Shown: positions 39,200 to 51,559 of the stretch, piece by piece
Layout of the letters: every line of letters begins with the position of its first letter
How positions within the stretch are numbered: the first letter of the stretch is position 1
NCBI GenBank assembly: GCA_026826555.1
Contig: JAKSZT010054304.1
Location: forward strand, 31,077,024 to 31,141,023
Source of the DNA: Tolypeutes matacus
Taxonomy: Eukaryota > Chordata > Mammalia > Cingulata > Chlamyphoridae
Reading direction: 5' to 3'
Length of the DNA stretch: 64,000 nucleotides
Translations under genes and position numbers: made by a program
The notes under the pieces: model-generated
Told to the model about the DNA's origin: nothing
What the model saw: only the letters and a program-made list of their open reading frames with translations
The model's database searches: none

Positions 39200-39362
39200 A
39201 AGTAATGAGACTTATTAGAAAAGCAAATGTTTAAGCACGTTCCTAGACCTGGTGAATCAGAATCTCTGGGATGAAGTGCAGCAATCTGTATTCTAACAAA
39301 CAATCCAGGGTGACTCTGATGTGCACTAATTTTGAAAAACCATGTCTCCAGACTGAGTATAG
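39200..39362 (-). mobile_element. MER5-like hAT DNA transposon
   Basis: Reverse complement of MER5A: agacctggtgaatcagaatc, tctgggatgaagtgcagcaa, ctgtattctaacaaacaatc, cagggtgactctgatgtgca, then a decayed right end. It is probably inserted in the old L1, which resumes at its right side. Confidence 0.75.
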
Positions 39363-39366
39363 AGAA

Positions 39367-39700
39367 ACTCTTGTGTTCAAGCACCGGGGAAGATTTATAA
39401 GATTTTCATGACAGCACTGTAAAAAAATGGAAAAAGCACCTTCTAGTACCACTGTGAAGTACTCTGCAACAATACATAATGGCTTAAACTATAACTTGAA
39501 TAAAAAAAGAAAGTAGCAAAAGAATACATGCTGGATTATTCCACTTATATAATTTTAGTGATACAAACATATATGTTAAGATTATAAAATAAAATATGTG
39601 AAGGGTGAACATAAAAGTGGGGGTAGGTGCCCTTCCTGTAAGGGAAGAAGGAGAAGCAATTAGGGGAGGAATGGAAAGTGGGCTTCAAAGACAATAGTGA
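39367..39700 (+). mobile_element. Probable L1 3' remnant, continuing the L1 at 37.4 kb
   Basis: The block tggattattccacttatata with its A-rich lead-in resembles old L1 3' ends, and the orientation matches the L1 on the other side of the MER5-like insertion. Weak sequence evidence. Confidence 0.4.
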
Positions 39701-39719
39701 TATTAATTTCTTAACCTGA

Positions 39720-40208
39720 GAATGGTACATGCAAAATATATTGTGGTATTTCTATTCTCTACCTTTGTTTTATCTTTGTATTTCTATTTTTCCTTGTTAA
39801 GTAGCCATACTCTCAGTTTCCTGGGAAAGTCTCAATATATAACTCTGTCATACATCTTGTCTCATTTACATTCCCTTTTACTCTCAAATGCTTCCAATGT
39901 TTGGAAAGTGTTTATCTATATCTTTGACAGATTTTGTAGTATTCTTTTTTATCTATTCAAATACATTTTTATATTTATATAAAAATGACCAACTTGTTTA
40001 ACCATAACATGTAAAAGAATATATAATAAAGAATTTTCTTTGAAAAGGTATGATTCAGACATATTTTTAGGGAAGTGTGATATATTTTTTCTGAAATTAA
40101 TTTTGGGAGAAAGTTTCAGATGATTAGCATTAGACTCTTTAAGACATTTAATTTACAAATCTCATTTTGTGTTTTACTCTACATTGCAATATAAGATAAT
40201 AAAGATAT
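39720..40208. other. Unassigned AT-rich intron sequence
   Basis: The plus-strand open frame at 39722-39982 is hydrophobic because the DNA is T-rich. No gene is supported. Confidence 0.45.
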
Positions 40209-40213
40209 GTAGG

Positions 40214-40654
40214 TATATTAGCTTTCCAGGCTGCTGTGATAAATACTATACAATGGGTTGACTTCAACAATGGGAATATTGGCTTACAGTTTCAGAAGCC
40301 AGAAGTCCAAATCAAGGTGTTGACTAAAAGGCTTATTTCCTCCTGGGGGAGCAAAAAACCTTAGATTTCTGGATTTTTCCATCATATGGCAAATTCCTCT
40401 CCTTTCTCTTGCATGTTCTGTTGACATGGTTTCTGGCAGATACCTATGGCTTTCTCTCCTACTATGTCTGATTTCTTGTGCTTACAAAGGATTCTACAAA
40501 TCCAGATTAAGGTTCACCCTCTTTCAGTTAAGCCACATCTTAAGTATAAATAATGTCTTCAAAGGGTCCTATTTACAATGGGTTCATACCAACAGGGATG
40601 AAGATTAAGGTTAAGAACATGTCTAAATTGGTGTACGTAAATCAACCTACAACA
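40214..40654 (-). mobile_element. Solo LTR, lineage LTR group C-like
   Basis: Minus-strand LTR. On the plus strand it begins tatattagctttccaggctg and ends aatcaacctacaaca. Flanks gtagg (40209-40213) and atagg (40655-40659) match at four of five bases. The internal layout resembles the other group C LTRs, with gggttcataccaacaggga near the right end comparable to gggttcacaaccacaggaat at 52392. The TG start on its 3' end has decayed to TA, and the AATAAA position reads aatatt. It lies sense to BRINP3. Confidence 0.78.
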
Positions 40655-40659
40655 ATAGG

Positions 40660-42235
40660 ATAGGAAAAATTTGCTTAACATAGTCATACTGCCAGACAAT
40701 CACTGGAGGGGAAATACTTTTTTATTTTCCAGTTCTTTAATAATTCCTAGATTATTTCCATAAAAGGAAGTTACCCCCATTCACTTAGAGTAATAACTAT
40801 TACTAAGGTAGTACCTTACACTCTAACAAATTAATCTGAAAATATTACGTTAGTTAAGGCTATTTATAAAAATAAAATTTTAATTTTCAAAATAAATCTT
40901 CAGAATAAAAACAAAATGTATCCATCAAATTAATCTAATACATTTTATTTTAATCTCTGGGTATAACGGTTTTTAAAAGTTAGAATGTCAGGTTTTATAG
41001 CAGCCACTTCAGAGACCATAGTTGGTACACAGAGTAGGCAGTGGTGGGCCAATCTCCAGGTATCTGGAGACTCCCTCTTATATATTATTTTTATGTTTTA
41101 GTATATTGGGATTCAACTTTTTTTTTTAACCCATAAAACCACTGTTCTAAATGACTGAACTATTTCCATACTTTAAAACAACACCAAGTAAAAGACCAAC
41201 AGTGGGAAAAGTTAATAAGGTACAAGATGGCATATTGAACAAAAAACATAGAGTTAATTATAAGATTTTTTTCCTATTTTTTCCTTAACTTTTAGTTTAC
41301 CAAGAAAAACTTTTGATAGCTCAAATTTGTGTTATAAAAAAATATGACACGATAAAGCATAATAGGGTTTCTTAGAACCCTAACAGTTGTGGCCAAGACA
41401 GTGAAACAAGTGCTAGTAACAGTTAAAATACATATTTATTTTCTGGTATTTCAATTCTTTAGTTTATGGATGCCTAGAAATAATTACAACACCATTCTGA
41501 GGTATTTTTTATTGGCCAAAATTCCTTTCTGGAAGAAATATGATAAGATATGTAAAATGCCTAAGACAGTGCCTAATATTTAATTATTTAATAAATGAAC
41601 TCTCCCAAAAGCTGAGATCATCAGTTATGTCTATTGTTAGAGCAATATGTACTTGTCAAGTCTAATCTTCATAATTTTCTCTTTTGTTACTGTTTTTTCT
41701 TTATTTCTCCATTCCCTCACCTTCTCTAACTTGTTATTTGTATAATCTTAGATCAACCTTCAATGAAGATAATGAAAGCATTTACCTTTTCACCCAAGAT
41801 TCCTGATTGCTTTGCTTCTCCCCCGAAATAAAGTTTACTTATTCTATATTTCTCTCCTTTTCAGGTCTTCCAAAATGCTCAAAATGAGAATAAATTAAGT
41901 TAATAAATTAGCTCAGGGAGCACTAAAATGCAGCTGTTTAATTTTCAACACAAATACATTTCAAGTCACTAAACATTGAATGAGTGTCTGTTAGTGAAGT
42001 TTACTTCCTTAACCATAGTTGATGAGTCGAGTCCAAAGTGTAAAGCAGAGATAAGGAGGAAACTAACCACTCTCTATCTCTTCTTACCCATTTGGTAAAT
42101 AAATTTTTAATTCTAGAGTCTGGGCTGAACTCCTGATATCTTTCACTCCAAAACTCAAGCATTTTCTGTTAACCTGTACTTTCTTCTTGATTCTAGACAT
42201 CAGAATTCTAGTAAGATTGTCAATAAACTAACACA
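40660..42235. other. Unassigned intron sequence
   Basis: No confident feature. A short terminus-like block at 41555-41600 (acagtgcctaatatttaatt, then aataaatgaactc) may be a MIR or L2 end. Confidence 0.4.
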
Positions 42236-42239
42236 GCAA

Positions 42240-43000
42240 GTCCTATGTGCTAGTATCATAAGTTTATGTGGTTTGAAAAGGTGGAAAATTTACTTCAATC
42301 TGGATTATCAGGGGAGGCATCATGGAAGATATAACATTTAAAATTTGCCTTGAAAACAGGCAAGGATTTTCATATGTGCAAATGTGAAAAAAGCATTCAA
42401 GGCTGAGGGAAAAGCCTGAGCGCAGACATGGATAAATGAGAGTGCAGAGAATGTTGATGGAGCAAAGATTAATCCTGGGTGACTGAAAGGTAGAATGAAA
42501 GGAGCTACATAATAAACTTGAAAAAAAAAAAAAAAAAGCTTGACAGCAGAGTCTAATGATTAAGGGTTTGAGGTTTGGAACTAAAAAGGAATAGAAATAA
42601 TAATGCTACTTTTTTGAGGATTCAACAAGAGTAAATTATTAAAGGGGTGATCACAGGATCTGGAAAATGAGAAGTATTGACCAATGTCATTTATTAATTT
42701 CACTATTATACTAGATAGATTATAGATTAGGGAACATGGACTTTATTCTCTGGGAAAGTTTAAATTATCATAGTATTATAAGAAGGGGAGTTGATTTGAT
42801 CTCTTCAGTTAGGGAAAAATACAAAATCCTGGTAACACTAAAGATGGGACTGGAGAAAGAGAAAGTAGAGGGATGAAACAAATGAGGAATCTAGTTCCAA
42901 TAGACCAAGGGAAGTTGGTGAAAATTAAACAGGATTTAAAAGGATGGTGCCAGTAGGATTAATACACATAAGCCTAGAGGCATGTTGATCATATTTTCTG
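42240..43000 (-). mobile_element. L2 LINE fragment with an internal MIR-like piece
   Basis: Reverse complement of L2: caggggaggcatcatggaag, aggctgagggaaaagcctga, gcgcagacatggataaatga, ggaacatggactttattctc and taaagatgggactggagaaa in order. A 17-A run at 42521-42537 and a MIR-like block (agcagagtctaatgattaag, about 42545-42650) interrupt it. Confidence 0.65.
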
Positions 43001-43009
43001 AGCCAAAAT

Positions 43010-43878
43010 TCACAGCATATGGCTTGTAAATTGAAGAGAATATATAAAATTACTGATGTCCAGAAAAATCCAGGCTGTATGATAACTGTATTACTAAGGT
43101 CACCTTGCAGTTGAAAACACTAATGAAAGCATTTTTATGCTTAAGTAACTAACCCCATTTGAAGTTGTGCCAATACTTAATAGAAAATGATGATCATTTT
43201 TATCAATTGCATTATTGCAAAGTAGTCCTAAGAACGTAATAGTCCTAAGAATTCCTACATAGTTGAAAATGAGCCATAATTTATAGGAATAATACATATA
43301 TTTTAAAGAGAAAAAATAAATCTTGAAATGGCATCCAATAAGGAAGAGAAATCAAAATGTATAGGATTTCTAACAATACATTTATATGCTCCCTAGAAGT
43401 ATTTGAAAAAACATTTTTAATGCTTCATTGTGATCTCCTAAATAATCGACTCTACCCTGAAGTGCTGAAATGAATAGAGTAGCCTTTCCTAAGTGTTCAG
43501 AGCACCTTATTTATGGATCCAGTTATATCATAAGCTGTCTTTGCATCTCCAAATAGGAAATGAAATAGACCTTAAGATGTGCTTTCAATATTCTCAGACA
43601 TTCTTCTGAAAAGATGCTTCCTGAGTTACTGGGAGCTGTCAAATGTGAGAGGGACAAAGGTTTGAGAAGAAAAACAAGATAAAATTTCTTAAATTAAAGC
43701 TCTGAAATACTGAGCCTAAATCTTAAATTAAATCTCATTTTGTATCATCAGATAATAAGAGATAGCTAAAGGATATGGGTGGTGTTTTGGGGGAAATGTC
43801 ACATCATATGGGATGGGCTATTTCTTTCACAGTCTGTAACATTTAATTGGAAATCTTTGCAAAATTATAGATTATAAA
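43010..43878. other. Unassigned intron sequence
   Basis: No gene or repeat recognised with confidence. Confidence 0.4.
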
Positions 43879-43890
43879 AAACAATTCTGG

Positions 43891-44065
43891 GGAAGCGGCT
43901 GTGGCTCAATCAGTAGGGCTCCCGTTTACCATATGGGAACCCGAGACCTCCTGGTGAAGGCAAGCCCGCCCGAACGGCGTGGTTAGCTGACCCAGCGAGC
44001 ACAAGCAGCAAGGGAGGGATAAATGAATAAATAAATAAAATCTTTAAAAAAAAAAAAAAAAAACA
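43891..44065 (+). mobile_element. DAS-type SINE with damaged B box
   Basis: The A box tggctcaatcagtaggg is intact at about 43902-43918. Between the head and the body, the copy reads ccatatgggaacccgagacc and then cctggtgaagg. About 17 bp present in the two other DAS copies, including the ggttcagttcc B box, are missing. The body (cccgcccgaacggcgtggtt) and the AATA tail plus a run of 18 A are intact. Flanking duplication: acaattctgg at 43881-43890 and 44066-44075. The deletion probably disables internal pol III transcription. It lies antisense to BRINP3. Confidence 0.9.
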
Positions 44066-44079
44066 ACAATTCTGGGAAT

Positions 44080-44855
44080 GTATGGCTTATTGCTTAAGCA
44101 AGATTGTTATTCTAGTCAATTTTAGCTTTAAACATGCATATCAATCCACTAATTTATCTTTGTAATAATTACTACTATCATTTTCAAACACAAAAATTAT
44201 ATTATATAATGATTTTTATTTTAAAATTATTTTTCACATATATATTTTAATGTTAAGAATGAGACCACAGATTATAATTTACAACGATTTGAAAAAGAAA
44301 AAATATATATGTAAGGTAAAAGAGTATTTGGCTGGACCTATTTCAGTGTAGTACAATTAAACTTGATGTATAAAATTTATTATCTACTTAATTCTATACA
44401 TGAGATTTGTATTTCCAGGATCTCTTGAATCTTCCCATGAAGCTGGTGAGATGCTTAGTAAATCAGACACAATTTAGTAATGTTTTATTCTGATGCATGT
44501 ATATCAAACCATAGGTAAAATGAAAGCTAAGAAATAAAATAAGTATCATAGAAGTAGGAGCATGAGAGGGAAGGAGAAGTCCCTGGGGATGGGGAATTGG
44601 GGTAAAAGTGAAGGGCAGTTGAGACCGGTGAAATAGGATGCACCAAAACAGTAATGGAAACTTACACTTCTAAATTTAGAAATGTAAATGTTAAGCAGAG
44701 AAGGCTCTCTAAGAAAGAAATATAAAGGAAAATTCTACAAACTGTGTGATTATGTATTTGAACAATAATCACACATAATGCATAATATAACTACAATTGG
44801 TCTAGTTTTACATGTGCAAGTTTTTATACTTAGAATAACAAGATCTATAATAATT
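44080..44855. other. Unassigned AT-rich intron sequence
   Basis: No gene or mobile element identified. Confidence 0.4.
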
Positions 44856-44857
44856 AG

Positions 44858-45062
44858 CATTTATTGAGGTCTAGATATGTTCCAGGCATTCTGATGATTG
44901 CTTTCTATGCACTATCTTCTTTTAATCTTTATAACAACACGTTAGGTAGTTACTTGGACTCTATTTGATGAATGAGAAAACTCAGAGAAGTAAGTAAATT
45001 TATAGTTTAGTCACATACTATAAAGAGAACAGGTGGAATTCTACAATTCAACCAATCTTGGT
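44858..45062 (-). mobile_element. MIR SINE
   Basis: Reverse complement of MIR: tagcatttattgaggtctag, atatgttccaggcattctga, ttttaatctttataacaaca, gatgaatgagaaaactcaga, then aagtaagtaaatttatagtt. One of the better MIR matches here. Confidence 0.78.
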
Positions 45063-45064
45063 GG

Positions 45065-45885
45065 CCTCTAACTGCTTGAATTTTGTGCTTCTGTTACATG
45101 GATACTTGGTGAAGTAAAATATCTTTCAAGTCATATCAAAATCAGAAAAACTATAGTTAAGTACTTTACTATCTCAGTTGACCTTTCTTCCATCAAATGT
45201 AATTTTATAAAATAGAATATAGTTGGAATAGATGTTAAGAGCCACCTGGTCCACTCACAGTCCTTGTGTTTGCCACCTAAATTATATAATTTACTTTCCA
45301 CCGATAATGGATGACTTCTATCTATACAGCACTGTGCCAGAAACTTTGAGATTTAAAAAGAACACTTTAAGGAAATTGATCTACATTAGGGGATCAAGCT
45401 GTATCAAGAACACATTTTTCAGGAGAGAATAAAGTTTCAGTAGAGAATAAATAACAGACTGTGGAAATGCAGAGTAAAGTATAATTAATGGTAATCAAGG
45501 AATTTAAACCTTAAAATGTAGGTTACATTTGAAGGTAAAAAAGGATGGTGGAAGGTCTTAAAATATAATGCTATAGCATATGAAATTTATTGTATGGACT
45601 AATTTCTATGCTTTTGCGAAAGGAAGTAAAGAGTTCAAATTTAAGTTTTAATAATACAATTTTATATTTCTATTAATATAATGCTTATCAATTAACACCA
45701 TATTTTATGTATTGTAACTCATGTTATTAATTTGATAATGTTGAGAGGTTGGGTGGCCATATTTTATATAGTTTATAGATAATAAAATGAAAACTTGAGA
45801 TAGTAACTGGATTTCATATCGTTAGTTTGTGGGTAGTAGAGCAAGGACTTAACCCAGCCGTAGAATTCCAAATCTAGGGTCTCTG
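45065..45885. other. Unassigned intron sequence
   Basis: Nothing firm. A MIR-like block (aaaatgaaaacttgagatag, then gcaaggacttaacccagccg) lies at about 45783-45875 in the minus orientation. Confidence 0.45.
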
Positions 45886-45889
45886 CACA

Positions 45890-48640
45890 ATACATTCATT
45901 CATTTGTTTAATTAGTTTATTGAAGGACTATTATGTGCATGGGCATTATAACAGAGAGCAATGCAGATAGAGGCCATGCTATCATGCAGTTTACAAACTA
46001 ACAGTAGAGGCAGGTAAATTTTAGGCCTTGGCCCATATTAAGATCAATATTATATAATGGAAGTAGGAGCATTTTTTTTTTTAACACATATGAAGAATAG
46101 TAATCTAGTCTGGAGAATAGGAGAAGGTTTTCTGGAGAAACAAATGCTATGATAAGCAGAATACCACCCCCCCCCCAAATGTCCACATCCTAATCATTGG
46201 AATCTGTGAATAGTTTAGATTACAAGCAAAAGAGGAATTAAGGTTGCTATTCAGATTATTTTAAAATAGGGAGACTATCCTGGATTATTTGGGAAAACCC
46301 AATGTATTCACAAAGGTACTTAAATATGGAGAAGAGGATCAGGGAGCATAAGGAAGACTTGAAAAAACAGTGCTGGCTTGAAGATAGACAAATGGGGTCA
46401 GGAGCCAGGGATGTGGGCAAGGATGGCTGGAAATGGGAGGATACAAATATATTCTCCACTAGATCCTCCAGAAGGAATGCAGCACTGCTGGCATCCTGAT
46501 TTTAGCCCAAGAGATGCATGTTGGACTTATGAACTTTTGAACTGTAAGATAATAAATTTCTGTCTTTTAAGCCCCTAAATTTGTGGTAATTTGTTATAAC
46601 AGTGATGGAAAACTAATACAAATGTCTAAACTGACACCAACATATAAGTAAGAATTATGCAAAATAGAGAAAATTCTTATCAGTAGAAGGAAACAAATGT
46701 ATAAGAAACAAAGCTAACAGTATGTTAGTGTTATTATTGTTGTTAATGTTAATTAGAAGCAAAAACAGGAAAGCAAAATATGTTTGGCAAAGGTGGGAGG
46801 ATGGCAAGATTTAAAACTAATATGGAAAGACTGAAGGAAATGATTAACAGTGAGCTGACTATGAAGAAAGGCACTGAAGACTTTGATTAAATGAAAAATA
46901 AGGTCCCTGTCTCAACCAATAAGTATTCTAGTGTGAAAAATATAATCAGATGAAAAATGTATTAAAATTTGAAGAAAGTTTAATAAAGGAAGGATCAAAG
47001 GGAGGATCAAACTTAAAATAAGAAGGGATGGAAGGCCTTGAGAAAAAATGATGTCTAAACTGAAAGCAGGGTAGGTTGCATCAAGCTTTTTCAGGTAAAC
47101 TGTAAATGGAAAGAAGAAATAGTCTAGTTGAGAAGAATATGGACATGCAGCTTAATGCAAGATTGATGTTTCAACAAACAAGGTTGGAAAAAAAACAATG
47201 AGACCATTATTTTAATGATATTTGCAAAAAGGGATGAAGCGATGGATCATGAACACTAAACCAAATCTAGAAGAAAGTCAAACAAGGAGAGAGCAAAATA
47301 AAAAAAGTAGATGGATCAATTAATGGAAGAGAGAGAGAGAGAATCTAATTAAACACCTGTAGCTAGAAGATTGCTAAGGGTGGGATGACTAAATTTAATA
47401 TTTCTGATATAAAGCAGCTCTAAGTTATGGCAAAGTCAAGAGTGTAGCCACAAATATGGGTGTTCAAGTAAAATGGAGGAGAAACTCACTAAACCTGAAA
47501 ATATAGAGGGAGTGGGGTTAATATATGGGGTGGGTGCTCCAAATGGATGTTAAAGCAAGTCTTGGGTGAAAAGGAAGGTACAGGGCTGAGTGATACAGTC
47601 TTCATTAAATATGAGGAAATGTTCTATAAACCCATAGATTATATTGCTGAAGAGAAGGAAGAGGTTAGATGTTCTGATAGTTTAAACTTCAAAAGAGCAG
47701 ATGATTTTATTCAAGAGGAGAGGAGATATTGACAGTGAAAGAATAGTAATATGGTAGTGGCACAAGGAAGTGAATTTAAGGTAAGGAAGAGTGTATGAGA
47801 ACAGCTTCCTCTTTTTGAACAGGCTGTAGGGAACAGAGCTTCAGCAGAGTACTAGGTGTCAATTATAACACTTGGAAGTAAAAAACATTTTTTAAAAAGA
47901 GTCTAACCATGTAGGAGGTCTATTTATTACAAAATGAAATGTGCCAGAATGCATGCAGGAAAATCAAGTTCAGGGGAAGATTAAAGGACATTACTTTATG
48001 AAGGAAACAGCATACTAATATATGAGAGAACAATGGAGAACAAATCACTGGAGAGCCTTATGTATGGCGACACTGCACCATGACTGCTCTAGGGGCAATA
48101 TTAAGAATTAACTGCAAAGACTAGAAGTTGTAGGAAGGAAGACTTAGGTGGCTACCTTAATTGACCAGATAAAAGATAATGAGTGAAATAAACTCACAGA
48201 AGGAATTAAAACAAATAAACCAATAAGAGAATCACTGAAGGATATAGCAATGGTATTCTAAATGTAAGAATGGGTAAGGTGGAGGAGAAAATACTGATGT
48301 CACTATTTTCAGAAATTAGGAAGATGATGATGCCAGTATGGGATCATATAAGATAAGGAATAGGTCTTTGAATAAGTGTTTACTTTTTAGTATACTATGC
48401 TTGAGAAATAGGGGACATCCTAGACAAAATATCTACCAATTAATTTGGAATTTTGTTCTAGAGCTCAGGGAAAGTTCAGCAATTAAGCTATATTTTTTCA
48501 GAATCATCAATATGGAAATGCAGTTAAAGCTATGTGAAGTATATGATCACCTACAGAAAAAGAATTATAGGGAGAAAAGAATAAGAAGGGGAAAAATGAC
48601 TAGAACAAAGAACTAAGAGAAATTGCCATTTAAGTTGTGG
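45890..48640 (-). mobile_element. Long L2 LINE remnant split by an MLT1 LTR
   Basis: The 3' terminus is at the left (cattcatttgtttaattagt, attatgtgcatgggcattat). L2 sequence reaches ggttttctggagaaacaaatg, is interrupted by the LTR at 46148-46620, then resumes at tctaaactgacacc, which restores the expected L2 reading. Further right: ggaaggccttgagaaa, then cttgagaaataggggacatc and gagctcagggaaagttcagc near 48400-48480. No intact frame. Parts between 47100 and 48200 are weakly supported. Confidence 0.65.
46148..46620 (+). mobile_element. MLT1-type MaLR solo LTR inside L2
   Basis: MLT1C/D-like layout: agcagaatacc, a C run, aaatgtccacatcctaatca, ttggaatctgtgaatag, gactatcctggattattt, gatgtgggcaaggatggctg, the region gataataaatttctgtcttt and the end ggaaaactaataca. 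Flanks aatgc (46143-46147) and aatgt (46621-46625) match at four of five bases. The C run at about 46167-46177 is a replication-slippage product. Confidence 0.85.
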
Positions 48641-48879
48641 ACTTAAGTAAACGGACAGAAAAGAAAGCTATGAATGTTCAGAAGGTTAGGAAGAAAACTA
48701 GAAATGGTATAGACTTTGAAGATAAGTAATAACCTCAGCTATATGCAACAAAGCAGCAAAATAATAACCAAAAACAATAATTAAGCACCTTGGGCCAAGA
48801 ACCTTTCAAGTATGATATATATTTTAACTCAGTAAGTCTTTGTAGCAAGTAGGAAGTACTATCTGTTCACTCAGAATAC

Positions 48880-49046
48880 CCATACCTCTTTTCCCTGACC
48901 ACTTACAGGGGCACCATTTCCCTTTCCCCTCTGCAGTGGGGTTGGCTATACAGTTGACTTCTATACTAATGGAATGTGAGTGGAAGTGATGTCTGCCACT
49001 TCGGTGCCTAGACAACTAAAACCTCCCACATGATCCACCATGTTCC
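48880..49046 (+). mobile_element. Ancient interspersed repeat, partial, unnamed family
   Basis: The block ctatactaatggaatgtgag, then gaagtgatgtctgccacttc and aacctcccacatgatccacc matches the left half of the family at 57.3 kb. The right half is missing. Confidence 0.5.
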
Positions 49047-49056
49047 TTTTCTGTTT

Positions 49057-49077
49057 TTGTTGTTGTTGTTGTTGTTA
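49057..49077. repeat. (GTT)n microsatellite
   Basis: About six to seven uninterrupted GTT units after a T run. Confidence 0.9.
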
Positions 49078-49079
49078 AA

Positions 49080-49550
49080 GCTAAACTCAAGAGAGATAAT
49101 TTAAGTTGAGAGAGACTAAGACATGGGGCAAGAAGGCAAACAGGGCATATATTTAAACCTATGACTTCAGAAATACTTTTAGTGGGATTACTTGATACTG
49201 GAAGCAGATATATTAAACTACGAAGAATAAATGCATGTAGGTAAAACTTAGTATAGAGGTTATTAAGAGATAAGAGGAGGGCTGAGAAGGAATACTGATG
49301 CTTAGTGTATGATTATTAATAACTGTGTATCTTCTATTCTTCCCTCTTTGGAATGAGAGATTTTATTGTGGTGCTCCTATCTGCAGGCCAGACAACTTGT
49401 CTTTAGTTCATCAATAACTAGTATGTGAGGAATCAATCCAGATCTGATGCAAAGAACCCTGCTACACCCAGAGATCTTGGAAACCATGACTGAATGGAAC
49501 ATTGAGTTGTCTCTCTAGAGGTGGGTATAACAATATTCTATATATAAAAA
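49080..49550. other. Unassigned intron sequence
   Basis: No recognisable feature up to the short SINE. Confidence 0.4.
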
Positions 49551-49569
49551 GAAGTTTAAATAGATTTTT

Positions 49570-49648
49570 TAAAGAGGTACTGCAGAGTGAACCCGGGACC
49601 TTGTACGTGTGAAGAACATGCTCAACCACTGAGCTACATTTGCTCCGC
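49570..49648 (-). mobile_element. Minimal tRNA-head SINE or tRNA retropseudogene
   Basis: On the minus strand: A box tagctcagtggttgagc, B box ggttcactctg, then cagtacctctttaaa. It resembles a tRNA-Ala without a SINE body. A perfect 13-bp direct repeat, taaatagattttt, flanks it at 49557-49569 and 49649-49661. At 79 bp it is barely more than a tRNA. The aligned anticodon position reads CAC rather than an Ala anticodon, and stem pairing is decayed, so a working tRNA gene is unlikely. Confidence 0.85.
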
Positions 49649-49661
49649 TAAATAGATTTTT

Positions 49662-50130
49662 GATGTTCAGAAGGATATAATTTTATAGAGACTACTAGCT
49701 GAACATCCACTTTATTTCCCCTTTTTCCTTAACAAAAAACCAAACTATATTTCTCGGCCTCTCATGGAGTGCTCATGGACTAAAATTTCTCCTTACATCT
49801 GATAATAAATGTGGCATTAGGTACAAATGTTGATTATTATTTTGGGCCCCTTCTTCACTGTCATGGTTAAAAAAGGAAAGAGAAATTGTAGATCATGATT
49901 AAATCTTCTAGAAACTCTTTGCCCAATTGAGTCTTGAAAAATGAAGCTAGAGCATGCTCCTGACCAGTCCCTCTTTCCTAAAATGGTTATATCAGACTTA
50001 GAGCTGTATATTTCATTGACTTATCTGCTCTATCTTTTATTCTTTCAATTAGATGAGCAGTTTTAATTATTTTGTTGGGAGAGTGAAAGCTTTTTAACAA
50101 AAAGTAATGAAAAATTATTCTGTGATAATG
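49662..50130. other. Unassigned intron sequence
   Basis: No feature recognised. Confidence 0.4.
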
Positions 50131-50139
50131 TAATAATGA

Positions 50140-50612
50140 AAAAAAGATTAACTTTGTGTTCTGTTGATGTCCCTGTTCCTGTTTTACCCATCTTAATCTT
50201 TCAGAATGGCTACTCACAGAGAATTTTAGCATACTCTGTATATGTGGTGACCTCAAATATCATAGCTCCACCTAACCCTCCCCTTTGGGACCTAAACCCA
50301 GTCCATCTGATTTCACATACACTTCCTCAAGCTAGAAGGACCATATATATTCCTTTACTTCTCTGTTTTCTTTCTTCATGACTGTTTCCTTCTTTGCTGG
50401 TGTATCTTCCTCACTCTACTGCCCCATTTAGTCTGGGTTTTACTATCACCTCACCCTGTGCATTCCAGTGGCATAGACTTTACCCGAATATACTTCTAGA
50501 GGGTAGGTATCTTTATAGGTACTATGATATATTTATCACTGCATCATCAGCACTTATCACTGAGTGTAGAACTTAGAGCCCTGAAAGTGAATTAATAAGT
50601 GAAAGAATAAAG
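50140..50612 (+). mobile_element. L2 LINE 3' end
   Basis: Sense L2 3' region: tacccatcttaatctttcag, cctcactctactgccccatt, attccagtggcatagacttt, acttctagagggtaggtatc, actgagtgtagaacttagag and a final gtgaaagaataaagg. Confidence 0.6.
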
Positions 50613-50619
50613 GTTTTTA

Positions 50620-51555
50620 AAAATGGAAAATAGAATAAAGGTGTCTAGAAAATAGAAATTCTCTAAGTCATTGCTTGTTTAAATCTTGCTCTTTGTAATA
50701 TTACTGCATTTAATTATGTATCTTTATTGCCAGATTGAAAGTTGAGTTTTATAAATGTTCCTTTAACATTAAAGATAAATGTGTAGAAAATAATTATTTT
50801 AATTTTTCTGTGTCATCCTGAGAGCAGTGCTAGACATATTAGTTAGGCAAACCAACCCTATCATGCAGTGAGAAAAATATTAGAGAATAGAGTTGGGTCA
50901 GCAGACATAGAAGAATAAATCAAAGATATTCATGGCCATGTAAACACAACACCCAATGACATGCTTTGAGAGGAAGAAAGTTAATTTCATAATATTTGTT
51001 ACCATCAAATCAAACAAAATATAATTGTGTTTTATATTATTTGGGAAAAACATGCTTTACAAAACATCTTTCACCTATGTTCCCAGCTCTCTTCAGTTAA
51101 ATATATAAATATCTTATGTAGAATAACAATACATTGGAGAAATATTTGAGAAAATAAAGTTTAAATCATGATTATCTTATTTATCTAAATAAAAATGAAA
51201 TGAATCTTTAAAAAATCTTAGGCAATGGTGGAACAAAGTACTTGAAATAAATATTATCTTAAATATTAAGATAAGGCATAGAATCTCTTCACTAGGAAAC
51301 AAAAATTTTTCAGTTCTAGTGGTTCTACACATGGACTGACTAAATAAATTAGGATATTATTTACTCATTATCATTATTCATATTGATCTTTTATTATCTT
51401 TGATTTGGAAGCATAAAATATCAAAGAATCTTCCTCATGCATTCTTATTAAAATGTAATTATAGTAAATACTTTCACCTGAAATTGAGCTAGTGATATTT
51501 AAACACATTGTTTTTTCCTCATTGTGGTATGAAAATTTTACAGAATTTGTAAAAA
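50620..51555. other. Unassigned AT-rich intron sequence
   Basis: Nothing recognised. Confidence 0.4.
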
Positions 51556-51559
51556 TGGT

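Noticed and set aside
49570..49648. Functional tRNA-Ala gene
   Set aside because: It is flanked by a 13-bp target duplication and an A-rich tail, and stem pairing and anticodon are degraded, so it is a retroposed copy.
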